64,000 nt of DNA from Pseudomonadota bacterium (GCA_023400405.1 JAEXFD010000059.1:1-64000), one strand, 5' to 3'; counted from the first letter of the stretch, positions 15,773 through 24,106 are shown. Numbers and translations are program-made. The notes: generated by a model from the letters alone, not told the origin.

Positions 15773-15892
15773 GGCCCTGCTCCTAGCGCTCTCCACAGGC
15801 CCATCACAAGACCGGCAAAATGCCTGTTGGCAAAGCCGCCAATGCACGTCTATCAGGCCGCGCAGCCTCCGGGGGCAACCGGGCGGCTCTTT

Positions 15893-15924
15893 GGGGCGTC
15901 CTGACGCCCCGCGTCCGTTTTTTT
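15893..15924 (+). promoter_or_regulatory. hairpin plus T-run in the leader of petA
   Basis: GGGGCGT and ACGCCCC form a seven-base-pair stem with loop CCTG (15893-15910), followed seven bases later by a run of seven T. It lies about 40 bases before petA in the trmL-petA divergent region, so it could be an attenuator-like leader or simply an upstream terminator. Confidence 0.35.
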
Positions 15925-15965
15925 CCGCGCGCGCCGCGGGTAGTTCGAAGTGCAAGGGCTGAAGC

Positions 15966-16547
15966 ATGGCAACGCAAGACGGTGTTCCTCCCGATATGAC
16001 GGTCGGTCCCGGGGGAGAGCTTCTCGAGAATCCGCGCCGCCGCGACTATCTCCAGTTCGCCGCCGTCTCGGTCGCCGCGGTCGGCGCCGGCGTGGTGGTG
16101 CTGCCGCTGGTCAATTCGATGAATCCCTCGGCCGACGTGCTCGCGCAGTCGAGCACCGAAGTCGATCTGTCGAAGATCGATGCGGGGATGGCGATCAAGA
16201 CCAGCTTCCGCAAGCAGCCGCTGTTCGTGCGCAACCTGACGCCGGCGGAGATCGCCGCGGCCGATGCGGTCCCCGTGTCGAGCCTGCGCGATCCGCAGAC
16301 GCTGGAGCAGCGCACCGCGAAGGGCCACAAGAACTGGCTGATCACGCTGGGCGTCTGCACCCATCTCGGCTGCGTGCCGCTGGGCGCAGGCGAGGGCGAG
16401 AATCGCGGGCCGTTCGGCGGCTATTTCTGCCCCTGCCACGGCTCGGCCTATGATACCGCCGGCCGCATCCGCCAGGGTCCCGCACCGAAGAACCTCGAGG
16501 TTCCGAAGTATAATTTCACGTCCGACACCGTCGTCGTGGTTGGTTGA
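15966..16547 (+). CDS. petA: ubiquinol-cytochrome c reductase iron-sulfur subunit (Rieske)
   Basis: A 193-residue Rieske protein of the cytochrome bc1 complex. Cluster ligands are Cys131 and His133 in CTHLGC and Cys155 and His158 in CPCHGS, with Cys136 and Cys157 placed for the stabilising disulfide. The N-terminal region has RRRDYLQFAA followed by a hydrophobic anchor (about 31-50), consistent with a twin-arginine-like uncleaved signal. It accepts electrons from ubiquinol and passes them to cytochrome c1. petB follows 12 bases downstream, giving the standard petABC order. Confidence 0.96.
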   Translation: MATQDGVPPDMTVGPGGELLENPRRRDYLQFAAVSVAAVGAGVVVLPLVNSMNPSADVLAQSSTEVDLSKIDAGMAIKTSFRKQPLFVRNLTPAEIAAADAVPVSSLRDPQTLEQRTAKGHKNWLITLGVCTHLGCVPLGAGEGENRGPFGGYFCPCHGSAYDTAGRIRQGPAPKNLEVPKYNFTSDTVVVVG

Positions 16548-16559
16548 GGATAGACTGCG

Positions 16560-17849
16560 ATGAGCTTTCCCTGGGCTAAGCATTACGAGCCGAAGCACCC
16601 GCTGATGAAGTGGGTCGACGAGAAGCTGCCGCTTCCGCGCTTCGTCTACAACGCCGTCGGCGCCGGCTATCCGGTGCCGCGCAACCTCAACTATTTCTGG
16701 AACTTCGGCGTGCTCGCCGGGGTGGCGCTGGTCGTCCAGATCGTCACCGGCATCGTGCTGGCGATGCACTTCCACTCGTCGGCTGCCGGCGCGTTCGAAA
16801 GCATCAACGGCGGCATCATGCGCGACGTCAACGCGGGCTGGTTCCTGCGCTTCACGCACGCCAACGGCGCGTCGATGTTCCTCACCGTGATCTACATCCA
16901 CATGTTCCGCGGCCTTTATTACGGATCGTACAAGGCGCCGCGCGAGATGATCTGGCTGCTCGGTGTGGTGATCTTCCTGCTGGTGATGGCCACGGCCTTC
17001 ATGGGCTATGTGCTTCCCTGGGGCCAGATGAGCTTCTGGGGCGCGCAGGTGATCACCGGCTTCTTCTCGGCGATCCCGGTGGTCGGCGACTGGATCCGCG
17101 TCTGGCTGCTCGGCGGCTATGCGCCGGACGACGCGGCGCTGAACCGCTTCTTCTCGCTCCACTATCTGCTGCCGTTCGTGATCCTGGGGGCCGTGATCCT
17201 CCACATCTGGGCGTTGCACATCCCGGGCTCGGGCAACCCGACCGGCGTGGAAGTGAAGGGCGAGCAGGACACCGTGCCGTTCCACCCCTATTACACCGCG
17301 AAGGACGGCGTCGGCGTGTTCGCCTTCTTCCTCCTCTTCTCGGTACTGATCTTCTTCTTCCCGGACTATCTGGGCCACCCGGACAACTATATCCCGGCGA
17401 ACCCGCTCTCGACGCCGGCGCACATCGTCCCCGAATGGTATTTCTGGCCATTCTACGCGATCCTGCGCTCGTTCACCGCGGACTTCATCCTGCCGGCGAA
17501 GCTGTGGGGCGTGCTGGCGATGTTCGGCTCGATCCTGCTGCTGTTCTTCCTGCCCTGGCTGGACAAGTCGCCGGTGCGCTCGGCCAATTTCCGGCCGATG
17601 TACCGCATCGCCTTCTGGGTGCTGGTGGTCGACATCTTCTTCCTCGGCCTGGTCGGCGGCGCGCCCGCGACGCCCGGCTACATCATCCTGGGCCAGGTGA
17701 CCGCGGCCTATTATTTCGCGCACTTCCTGATCATCGTGCCGATCATCTCGCGCCTCGAGACCCCCAAGCCGCTGCCGAACTCGATCACCGAGGCGGTTCT
17801 GGCGAAGAAGGGCGGCTCGCGGATCAGCGAAACGGCCGTGAGCGCGTAA
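16560..17849 (+). CDS. petB: cytochrome b subunit of the bc1 complex
   Basis: A 429-residue membrane subunit with eight predicted transmembrane helices that carries hemes bL and bH and both quinone sites. Paired haem-ligand histidines are seen as MHFHSS in helix B with FTHANGASMF nearby, and HIWALHIPG in helix D. The quinol-oxidation PEWY motif is present in IVPEWYFWPFYAILRSF. Length is that of an alphaproteobacterial cytochrome b. It lies between petA and petC with short spacers, so the three are one transcript. Confidence 0.97.
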   Translation: MSFPWAKHYEPKHPLMKWVDEKLPLPRFVYNAVGAGYPVPRNLNYFWNFGVLAGVALVVQIVTGIVLAMHFHSSAAGAFESINGGIMRDVNAGWFLRFTHANGASMFLTVIYIHMFRGLYYGSYKAPREMIWLLGVVIFLLVMATAFMGYVLPWGQMSFWGAQVITGFFSAIPVVGDWIRVWLLGGYAPDDAALNRFFSLHYLLPFVILGAVILHIWALHIPGSGNPTGVEVKGEQDTVPFHPYYTAKDGVGVFAFFLLFSVLIFFFPDYLGHPDNYIPANPLSTPAHIVPEWYFWPFYAILRSFTADFILPAKLWGVLAMFGSILLLFFLPWLDKSPVRSANFRPMYRIAFWVLVVDIFFLGLVGGAPATPGYIILGQVTAAYYFAHFLIIVPIISRLETPKPLPNSITEAVLAKKGGSRISETAVSA

Positions 17850-17864
17850 GGGGGACTGGGAACA

Positions 17865-18701
17865 ATGACTTCGCTGTTCATTCGCTCGATCAAATTCCTG
17901 GTTGGCGGCGCGTTCGTCTTCGTGCTGCTGCTGGCGCTGATCGGCACGGTCTCGGGCCTGATCAAGGATCCGCCGAAAGAGACCGCCGAGGCGGTCCTGC
18001 ACAAGCATCCGAAGGAGCTCGAACTCGCCTCGAACGGCGTGTTCGGCAAGTTCGATCGCCAGCAGGTCCAGCGGGGCTTCGCGGTCTACAAGGAGGTCTG
18101 CTCGCAGTGCCACTCGCTGAACCTGGTCTCCTTCCGCAACCTGAAGGACCTGGGCTATAGCGATGCCGAGGTGAAGAAGATCGCCAAGGACTGGGGCGCC
18201 AAGCAACCGCAGTTCGACGAGAAGGGCGGCACCTGGGGCGAGCGCGACAACCTGCCGTCGGATCGCTTTCCCAAGGTCTATTATGCCGGCACCGGCAATC
18301 CGCCGGACCTCAGCCTGATCACCAAGGCGCGGCATGACGGCCCGGCCTATGTCTATTCGCTGCTGACTGGCTATGGCGAGAAGCCTTCGCCCGAGGGGCT
18401 GAAGAAGTTCCCCGAATTCGCCAAGCCGCCGGAGGGGATGCACTTCAACCCCTATTTCGCGAACCTCAACATCGCGATGCCGCCGCCCCTGACCCAGGAT
18501 GGCCAGGTCACTTATTCCGACGGCACGCGTGCGACCGTCGATCAGATGGCCAAGGACGTCTCGGCGTTCCTGGTGTGGACGGCGGAGCCGACGCTCGAGA
18601 CCCGCCATGCGGCCGGCCTCGCGGCGCTGGGCTTCCTGATCTTCGCGACCTTCCTCACCTATGGCGCCTATCTGACCGTGTGGCGCGGGGTGAAGCACTG
18701 A
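17865..18701 (+). CDS. petC: cytochrome c1
   Basis: A 278-residue c-type cytochrome of the bc1 complex. An N-terminal membrane segment or signal (about 9-31) precedes the haem-binding CSQCH (Cys79, Cys82, His83). The Met ligand is in IAMPPPLTQDG, and a C-terminal transmembrane anchor (AAGLAALGFLIFATFLTYGAY) holds it in the inner membrane with the haem in the periplasm. Proline-rich and GTGNPPDLSLI regions are typical. A strong terminator follows, ending the petABC operon. Confidence 0.96.
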   Translation: MTSLFIRSIKFLVGGAFVFVLLLALIGTVSGLIKDPPKETAEAVLHKHPKELELASNGVFGKFDRQQVQRGFAVYKEVCSQCHSLNLVSFRNLKDLGYSDAEVKKIAKDWGAKQPQFDEKGGTWGERDNLPSDRFPKVYYAGTGNPPDLSLITKARHDGPAYVYSLLTGYGEKPSPEGLKKFPEFAKPPEGMHFNPYFANLNIAMPPPLTQDGQVTYSDGTRATVDQMAKDVSAFLVWTAEPTLETRHAAGLAALGFLIFATFLTYGAYLTVWRGVKH

Positions 18702-18735
18702 TCGCGTTCGGATCGAACGACCAAGCGAACAACTG

Positions 18736-18773
18736 AAACCCGCCCCGGCCCCGGCCAGGGCGGGTTTCCTTTT
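18736..18773 (+). terminator. terminator of the petABC operon
   Basis: AAACCCGCCC (18736-18745) pairs perfectly with GGGCGGGTTT (18758-18767), followed by CCTTTT. The apt start lies only 14 bases further. Confidence 0.85.
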
Positions 18774-18786
18774 GAAGGGGCCGCCC

Positions 18787-19323
18787 ATGGCGCAGAATGA
18801 CGACATCCGGGACCGCATCCGCACGATCCCCGACTTCCCGAAGCGTGGCATCATGTTCCGCGACATCACCACGCTGTTGCTCGATGCCGAGGGGCTGCGG
18901 CTGACGGTGGAGCGAATGGCCGAGGCAGTGAAGGAACCGATCGACCTGGTCGCCGGCATCGAGGCGCGCGGATTCCTGTTCGGCGCGGCGCTGGCGGTAC
19001 GGCTCGGCACCGGCGTGCTGCTGATCCGCAAGGACGGCAAGCTGCCCGGCGCGACGATCGCCGAGGATTATGCGCTCGAATATGGCACCGATCGCATCGC
19101 CATCCATGCCGATGCGTTGGCGCCGGGCGCGCGGGTGCTGCTGGTCGACGACCTGATCGCCACCGGCGGCACGGCACGCGCGGCGGTGCGACTGATCCGC
19201 AAGGCAGGCGCCGAAGTGATCCAGGCGGCGTTCGTGGTCGATCTGCCCGAGCTGGGCGGGGCCGAGGCGCTGCGCGGCGACGGCATCGCGGTTTCCGCGA
19301 TGGTCGCATTCGAAGGTCATTGA
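18787..19323 (+). CDS. apt: adenine phosphoribosyltransferase
   Basis: A 178-residue purine salvage enzyme making AMP from adenine and PRPP. The PRPP-binding motif is VLLVDDLIATGGT, and the N-terminus IRTIPDFPKRGIMFRDIT is diagnostic of Apt. The central GIEARGFLFGAALA loop is intact. ATG 18787 is preceded by AAGGGG; an ATG 15 bases upstream in frame lies in the terminator region and is less likely. With the petABC terminator immediately upstream, its promoter must overlap or read through that hairpin. Confidence 0.95.
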   Translation: MAQNDDIRDRIRTIPDFPKRGIMFRDITTLLLDAEGLRLTVERMAEAVKEPIDLVAGIEARGFLFGAALAVRLGTGVLLIRKDGKLPGATIAEDYALEYGTDRIAIHADALAPGARVLLVDDLIATGGTARAAVRLIRKAGAEVIQAAFVVDLPELGGAEALRGDGIAVSAMVAFEGH

Positions 19324-19417
19324 TGGGCGGAACCCCGCCGGGCTGCCGCTCATTTACCTCCAGGGGGTGCCGGCGTGCGGTCTCCCCGTCCGGCGCCTCC
19401 GTTGGAGAGACCGGGTC

Positions 19418-19726
19418 ATGCGCATCCTCTTGAAATCCACGATCCTCGCCGCGGGACTCGCCTCGCTCGGCGCCTGTGCCGACGATTATGGCCGCTACGG
19501 CTATTCGGGCGTCTCGGTCGGTTACAATGCCGGCTGGGGCGATCCCTATTGGGGCTGGAACGGCGACTATTATTACCCGGGCACCGGCTATTACGTCTAT
19601 GACCGCCACCGCGTCCGTCACCGCTGGGACGACGGCCAACGCGGCTATTGGGAGCAGCGCCGCAACAATTGGCGCGGCGACCGGCGCTGGCGCAACAACT
19701 GGCACGGCTTCCGCCGCCCGCGTTGA
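19418..19726 (+). CDS. small Tyr/Gly/Trp/Arg-rich lipoprotein
   Basis: A 102-residue lipoprotein with signal peptide MRILLKSTILAAG and lipobox ASLGAC (Cys20). The mature part is first Gly/Tyr/Trp rich (GWGDPYWGWNGDYYYPG), then strongly basic with repeated W-R-N-N patterns (RRNNWRGDRRWRNN). Such proteins are widespread in sphingomonads; their role is unknown, but the composition suggests a cell-wall or surface polymer association. A preceding in-frame extension was rejected because the lipobox signal fits only this start. It converges with the MaoC gene only two bases away. Confidence 0.75.
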   Translation: MRILLKSTILAAGLASLGACADDYGRYGYSGVSVGYNAGWGDPYWGWNGDYYYPGTGYYVYDRHRVRHRWDDGQRGYWEQRRNNWRGDRRWRNNWHGFRRPR

Positions 19727-19728
19727 GG

Positions 19729-20175
19729 TCAGGCCGGCCGCCGCCGGATCAGCACCAACCCGACGAACCGGAGCACCGGCGTATCGTGCTGGTTGAAGGT
19801 GACGGTCTGGCTGCGGATGCTGCCGATATCGGGCTTGCTGCGCGAGGGGCGGACCTCGAGGATCTCGGTCTCGCAGCGTAGCGTGTCACCGGGATGGACG
19901 GGCTTGAGCCAGCGCAGCTCGTCCACACCCGCGGCGCCGAGGCCGGCCTGAGGGTGGGCGGCCAGTTCCTCGACCATCATCGCCATGGTCATCGCACAGG
20001 TGTGCCAGCCGCTGGCGGCGAGCCGGCCGAAATGGGTCTTCGCCGCCGCCTCGTCGGAGAGGTGGAAGGGCTGGGGATCATATTTGCGCGCGAATTCGAG
20101 CACTTCCTCGCGCGTCACTTCGTAGCGGCCGAAGCTGCGCTTCATGCCGACATGCAGATCTTCGAGATAGAGCAT
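19729..20175 (-). CDS. MaoC family hot-dog dehydratase
   Basis: A 148-residue single hot-dog domain of the MaoC/(R)-hydratase type. The hydratase segment is FARKYDPQPFHLSDEAAAKTHFG followed by ASGWHTCAMTMAMM, with the Asp and His in their expected places. Proteins of this subgroup hydrate enoyl-CoA thioesters, and the exact substrate is not predictable. Neighbours give no pathway hint: a convergent lipoprotein on one side, and the phosphodiesterase gene in the same direction upstream, separated by about 38 bases. Confidence 0.85.
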   Translation of the reverse strand: MLYLEDLHVGMKRSFGRYEVTREEVLEFARKYDPQPFHLSDEAAAKTHFGRLAASGWHTCAMTMAMMVEELAAHPQAGLGAAGVDELRWLKPVHPGDTLRCETEILEVRPSRSKPDIGSIRSQTVTFNQHDTPVLRFVGLVLIRRRPA

Positions 20176-20213
20176 GGCGCGAGTGTCGGGCGGAAACCCG
20201 CTGCGCGCAAGCG

Positions 20214-21488
20214 CTATCGGACGAGCGCCTCGCGGAACGGGGCGTCGGTGCCGTCCACGCCCGGCTTGGGCGGCAGGCCAATCAGGTCGAGCAGCAGCGG
20301 GTAGACGTCGACATTGTCGAACGACGCGATCGCCATGTGGCGGAAGGCGGGGCCGCTCGCGATGAAAAGTGCGGCCATTTCAGGTGCGAGATTGTCATAG
20401 CCGTGATTGCCGCCCACGCCCTCGGCCTTGGGCGGCTTGTCGGCGAACAGCCAGCCGGTCGCGGCCAGGCAGAAGACGGGTGTCACCCGCGAATTGGCGC
20501 CGTAATGGAAGCGGGCGGGGATCTCGCTCTTGCGCCAGCATTCGAAATGCGGGTGCTTGCCGAGCAGCGCTTTCTCGACCGCGGCCTCGCGCCCGGGCGC
20601 GGGAATCACCGAAAGGAAAGTGCTCGCCTCGATCAGGTGATAATCCTCGGGCTTCAGCCATTGGTCGAGCGGCAACAGCCGTGCGGTGCTGGTCTGGGCC
20701 ATGCCGTGATCGGAGACGATCACGAGGTTCGCCGGCTGGCCGAGCGCGGCAAGCCCGTCGATCAGCGATCCGATCGTGGCGTCGATCTGTGCCACCGCCT
20801 CGGTCGCGCGCGGATCGTCGGGGCCGACATCATGCGTCACCCGATCGATCACGTCGAAATAGAGCGTCACGAACTTGGGACGGATCGATGCGGGCCGGCG
20901 CATCCAGTCGAGCACCGTGTTCACGCGCTGCGTATCGGTGATCGCCCCATTATATTGCAGCCAGTCGCTCGACCGGGTGCCGCCCTCGACGTCCTTGCCC
21001 TTTTGAGGGCTGGCCGCGCCGATCGCGACGTTCGAGCCGGGCCACAGGACGCTGCCGGTGCGGATCCCCGCCTTTTCCGCGTCGACCCAGACCGGCGTGG
21101 CGGCGTTCCACCAGAAGGGATCGTCGCTCGCCGTGGTGAAGACTTCGCCGGGCCGTGCCGGGTCCTCCATCCGATTGGCGATGATGCCGTGGCGGTCGGG
21201 ATAGACACCCGTGACCAGTGTCCAGTGATTGGGGAAGGTCTTGGTGGGGAAGCTCGGCCGCATCGGCGCGGCGATGCCGCTCGCCGCCAGTGCGGAGAGA
21301 TTGGGCGTCACCCCGCGCTTCAGATAATCCGCCCGGAACGCGTCGATCGAGACGAGGATGGTGACCGGCGCGCGGGCTTCGGCGGTCGCGGCGGGCAGGG
21401 CGGGCGGCGGCGCGGCGACCGGTGCAGTCGCGCACGCCTGGAGCAGGGCGGCCAGCGCCGCGGCGGCGATCTTCGAAGTCCAGCGCAT
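20214..21488 (-). CDS. ectonucleotide pyrophosphatase/phosphodiesterase family lipoprotein
   Basis: A 424-residue alkaline-phosphatase-superfamily enzyme of the NPP type. The signal peptide ends with a lipobox-like LLQAC. Metal and nucleophile sites visible are SIDAFRADYL (Asp), PTKTFPNHWTLVTG (Thr nucleophile), DRVTHDVGPDD, IVSDHGMAQ and GGNHGYDN. These match the two-zinc site of NPPs, which hydrolyse phosphodiester or pyrophosphate bonds of nucleotides or lipids in the periplasm. ATG 21488 is preceded by AGGGGAG at six bases; an upstream TTG at 21509 would overlap that ribosome binding site. It is probably co-transcribed with the MaoC gene. Confidence 0.88.
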   Translation of the reverse strand: MRWTSKIAAAALAALLQACATAPVAAPPPALPAATAEARAPVTILVSIDAFRADYLKRGVTPNLSALAASGIAAPMRPSFPTKTFPNHWTLVTGVYPDRHGIIANRMEDPARPGEVFTTASDDPFWWNAATPVWVDAEKAGIRTGSVLWPGSNVAIGAASPQKGKDVEGGTRSSDWLQYNGAITDTQRVNTVLDWMRRPASIRPKFVTLYFDVIDRVTHDVGPDDPRATEAVAQIDATIGSLIDGLAALGQPANLVIVSDHGMAQTSTARLLPLDQWLKPEDYHLIEASTFLSVIPAPGREAAVEKALLGKHPHFECWRKSEIPARFHYGANSRVTPVFCLAATGWLFADKPPKAEGVGGNHGYDNLAPEMAALFIASGPAFRHMAIASFDNVDVYPLLLDLIGLPPKPGVDGTDAPFREALVR

Positions 21489-21527
21489 GGCCGCTCCCCT
21501 GCCAGCCAATTGTTTCCGGCGAAAGAC

Positions 21528-22859
21528 CTACATGCCGAGGCCCAGCCGCGCGAACAACGTGTAGCCGAAGGGCTTGCCATAAGCGGCGTCGAGCGCGCCC
21601 GGCTTGGCATAGGCCGCGAGCGAACCGCCCAGCGCAACCTCGCCCTTGTCGGCCAACGGGATGCGATAGGCATAGCCGCCCTCGAATCGCGTCACGCGGA
21701 AGGTGCGATCGTGCAGCGGATCGGCATGATCGGGAAAGAGCTCGTCATTGGCGACATTCTCCACCCGGCCGAACAGGCTGTGGCGCCTGGACAGGTCCCA
21801 ATTGGCCTCGGCGATCCAGGCGGTGAGCGTGTCTCCCGGCACGCGGTCCTTGGCGGCGAAGCCGATCATCGCGGAGACGCCGCCGGCGCCATATTGCACG
21901 CTCGCCGTGGTGCGGTTCTCGTCCTGGCCGGGATGGGTCTCCTCCGGATCGTTGATCCGGCCATGGCTCGCCTGCACCACCCAGTTGGGCGAGGGCGTCC
22001 AGGTGCCGCGCACGCTCCAGCTGTCGAGCTTGGGCGTCTCGATGTCCCAGCGATTCTCGTCGGGCTCGCGGCCGCGAAAGGCCGAGGCCTCGAGCTGGAA
22101 GCGGCTGGTCGTCACGCCGCCGGTGACCACGCCATAGGTGATATGCGTGCTGTCGAACCAATGATGACTGATCGGCGAGAGCGGCAAATAGCGCGCCGAC
22201 TTGCGATGGACGAACGCCGCCGGGCCCAGCGCCGGCTCGCCGACCGGGCCGCCATAGACGAAGCCGGTGGTGCCGCCCCCGAGCGGAAAATCGAGCCGCG
22301 CGGTCAGCTCCATGAACAGGTCGTGCGGATGCTGGCGATCGACCAGCGGCACGCCATGAGCAGTCTCGCCGGTGCCGAACAGGTTCGGATAGCCGCGCTG
22401 GCCGTTCACGGCATCGAGGCTCATCATCGCGTCGAAGGTCAGCTTGGTCTGGTCGCTCCAGCTGCGCACCGCCTGGAACATCGCCATGTTCGAGGTGAAC
22501 GCCGCCTTGTCGCCGCGCGGCCCGCTCTGGTCGGTATAGGCCAGGCTCGCCGCGCCCATCGCCATCAGCATCCAGTCGCCGCTCATGACGTGGAAGCCGC
22601 CGTTCATGCCGTCCGTGACCGGCAGCAGCGAGGTGCCCGATCCGGTCGCGCTGCGGACCAGCGTGCCGCTGGGCATCATGCCTTCCATCCCGGCCATGTC
22701 GTGCGTCGAATGGTCCTGGGGCGCCGGGGCGGGTGCGGATGGGGGCGCGGGCGCCGGCGCGGGCATGTCCATGCCGGGCATCGGGTGCATGGGATGATCC
22801 TGCGCCAGGGCAGGGAAGGGCGCGATCAGCGCGGCGGAAACGAGCAACAGGGTCTTCAT
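21528..22859 (-). CDS. outer-membrane beta-barrel protein with Met/His-rich N-terminus
   Basis: A 443-residue exported protein. After the signal peptide (MKTLLLVSAALIAPFPALAQ) comes a Met/His/Pro-rich stretch with HPMHPMPGMDMPAP and DHSTHDMAGMEGMM, the type of sequence that binds copper or silver. The rest alternates short amphipathic strands (for example FTSNMAMFQAVRSW and TSRFQLEASAFRGRE) and ends ARLGLGM, like an outer-membrane barrel. It lies two bases after the glutaredoxin-MauE gene and is under the same MerR-type promoter. Metal binding or efflux is inferred from composition and context, not from a recognised family. Confidence 0.75.
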   Translation of the reverse strand: MKTLLLVSAALIAPFPALAQDHPMHPMPGMDMPAPAPAPPSAPAPAPQDHSTHDMAGMEGMMPSGTLVRSATGSGTSLLPVTDGMNGGFHVMSGDWMLMAMGAASLAYTDQSGPRGDKAAFTSNMAMFQAVRSWSDQTKLTFDAMMSLDAVNGQRGYPNLFGTGETAHGVPLVDRQHPHDLFMELTARLDFPLGGGTTGFVYGGPVGEPALGPAAFVHRKSARYLPLSPISHHWFDSTHITYGVVTGGVTTSRFQLEASAFRGREPDENRWDIETPKLDSWSVRGTWTPSPNWVVQASHGRINDPEETHPGQDENRTTASVQYGAGGVSAMIGFAAKDRVPGDTLTAWIAEANWDLSRRHSLFGRVENVANDELFPDHADPLHDRTFRVTRFEGGYAYRIPLADKGEVALGGSLAAYAKPGALDAAYGKPFGYTLFARLGLGM

Positions 22860-22861
22860 CG

Positions 22862-23632
22862 TCACATCCCCAATCCGGCCGGCTTGGCGAGCATCCATAG
22901 CGCCATGCCGATCATGAACAGATTCTCGGTCAGCGACACGAAGCCGAGCGGCACGTTGCCGCTGCCGCCGACACAGGCGCATTTGAGCGCGCGCCGATCG
23001 ATATAGACCGCCTTGAACACCGAAACCGCGCCGATCCCGCCGATCGCCAGCCCCAGCGGCGCCGCGAACCAGGTCAGCGCGCCCGCGGTCATCAGCACCC
23101 CTGCCAACCCCTCGGCGAACGGATAGAAATAGGCATAGGGCACCCAGCGCCGGGCGAGCAGGTCGTAGTTGAGGAACATGGTCGAGAATTTCTCGACGTC
23201 CTGCAGCTTGAGCAGCGCGAGCACGCACATGCTGAAGCTGACGAACCATTCGGCGGCGCGCACGGTGAAGGGCGATCCGCTCGCCGCGAAGCTCGCCGCG
23301 AAGCTCGCCGCCAGCGCCATCAGCGCCGTCATCGCGAACAGCGCGATCACCGGGCGATAGCTGGTTTCGTCGGGTGCCATGACATGGCCGCCAAAGAAGC
23401 GGGTGAGGTCGTCATTGCCGCCGATCCGCTTGCCGTCGATGAAGGTCTGCGGCGTCGTCTTCACGCCTTGCTCGGCCTTGAAGGCGTCGGTCTCCGCCCG
23501 CGTCGTCAGCCAGTGATCGTCGATCGCATAACCGTGCCGTTCGAGCTGCCACTTCGACTTGAGGCCATAGGGGCAGACATGGTCGGGCATCACCATGCGA
23601 TAGAGCGTCGCGCGCTTGGCATTTTGCGTCAT
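22862..23632 (-). CDS. glutaredoxin-MauE fusion membrane protein
   Basis: A 256-residue fusion. The N-terminal domain (about 1-85) is a glutaredoxin with VCPYG, a single cysteine in place of CPYC, and the conserved TTPQTFIDGKRIGGNDDL. It is followed by four to five membrane segments of the MauE/DoxX type (about 95-256), the last with KCACVGGSGNVPLG. MauE-type proteins handle redox steps for disulfide or cofactor maturation in the periplasm. ATG 23632 begins directly downstream of the MerR promoter -10 region, so the transcript is nearly leaderless. An upstream in-frame ATG would lie in the operator. Confidence 0.8.
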   Translation of the reverse strand: MTQNAKRATLYRMVMPDHVCPYGLKSKWQLERHGYAIDDHWLTTRAETDAFKAEQGVKTTPQTFIDGKRIGGNDDLTRFFGGHVMAPDETSYRPVIALFAMTALMALAASFAASFAASGSPFTVRAAEWFVSFSMCVLALLKLQDVEKFSTMFLNYDLLARRWVPYAYFYPFAEGLAGVLMTAGALTWFAAPLGLAIGGIGAVSVFKAVYIDRRALKCACVGGSGNVPLGFVSLTENLFMIGMALWMLAKPAGLGM

Positions 23633-23639
23633 GCGGCCC

Positions 23640-23670
23640 ATATAGGGTCCGTACCATGGTACGGAGTCAA
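23640..23670 (-). promoter_or_regulatory. MerR-type promoter with 19-bp spacer and perfect palindrome
   Basis: Reading on the minus strand, the -35 is TTGACT (23670-23665) and the -10 is CTATAT (23645-23640), separated by 19 bases. The spacer contains the palindrome TCCGTACCATGGTACGGA (18 bp, perfect). A 19-bp spacer with a central dyad is the signature of promoters remodelled by MerR regulators, and the arms resemble those of mercury operators. It drives the glutaredoxin-MauE gene and sits at the divergent merR-like start. Confidence 0.85.
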
Positions 23671-23672
23671 GC

Positions 23673-24065
23673 ATGTCCCTGACGATCGGCAAATTGGCGG
23701 AGGCGGGCGGCGTTGGCGTCGAGACGGTGCGCTATTATCAGCGCCGCGGCCTGCTCGCCGAGCCCGAGCGCGGCTATCACGGCGGCGTGCGGCGCTACGA
23801 TCAAGCCGATCTCCGCCGGCTCCGCTTCATTCGCTCCGCCCAGGCGGCCGGCTTCACGCTCGAACAGATCGCCGAACTCCTCGAACTCGACGCGCGCGAC
23901 GATCGCGACCGTGCCCGTGCCCTGGCGCGCGAGCAGATCGCCCTGCTCGATCGCCGCATCGCCGAACTCACCGCCGCCCGCGACGCGCTCGGCAAGCTCG
24001 CGCACGAATGCGGCAAGGGCGGTGCCGGGCCGTGCCCGATCCTCTCGGCGTTCGAAACGGGTTGA
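23673..24065 (+). CDS. MerR family transcriptional regulator
   Basis: A 130-residue regulator. The helix-turn-helix reads MSLTIGKLAEAGGVGVETVRYYQRRGLL, with the wing RRYDQADLRRLRFIRSAQ and a dimerisation helix (about 80-115). The C-terminal loop HECGKGGAGPCPI has two cysteines with seven residues between them, comparable to the metal-binding loop of MerR. The third cysteine of mercury MerR, at the start of the dimerisation helix, is absent (LELDARDDRDR). The inducer is therefore more likely another thiophilic metal or thiol stress. It is divergent from the glutaredoxin-MauE gene and overlaps the promoter. Confidence 0.9.
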   Translation: MSLTIGKLAEAGGVGVETVRYYQRRGLLAEPERGYHGGVRRYDQADLRRLRFIRSAQAAGFTLEQIAELLELDARDDRDRARALAREQIALLDRRIAELTAARDALGKLAHECGKGGAGPCPILSAFETG

Positions 24066-24072
24066 TCTGCCG

Positions 24073-24100
24073 TTGCTACAACAATGATATGTTGTATCAA
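24073..24100. promoter_or_regulatory. inverted repeat upstream of the TonB-DUF6438-ankyrin gene
   Basis: TTGCTACAACA (24073-24083) and TGTTGTATCAA (24090-24100) are inverted copies with one mismatch, separated by ATGATA. The patch is AT-rich in a GC-rich surrounding. It ends six bases before ATG 24107. A dimeric repressor site is a reasonable reading. Confidence 0.5.
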
Positions 24101-24106
24101 GTTGCT

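Noticed and set aside
15804..19040. A 1078-codon open frame on the minus strand, opposite petA-petB-petC and apt
   Set aside because: It is an antisense shadow of highly expressed, well-conserved genes; the translation is Arg/His/Gln-rich low complexity with no domain and no start signal.
20337..23006. An 889-codon open frame opposite the phosphodiesterase and outer-membrane protein genes
   Set aside because: Shadow frame; the minus-strand proteins have catalytic motifs and signal peptides, and this one has none.
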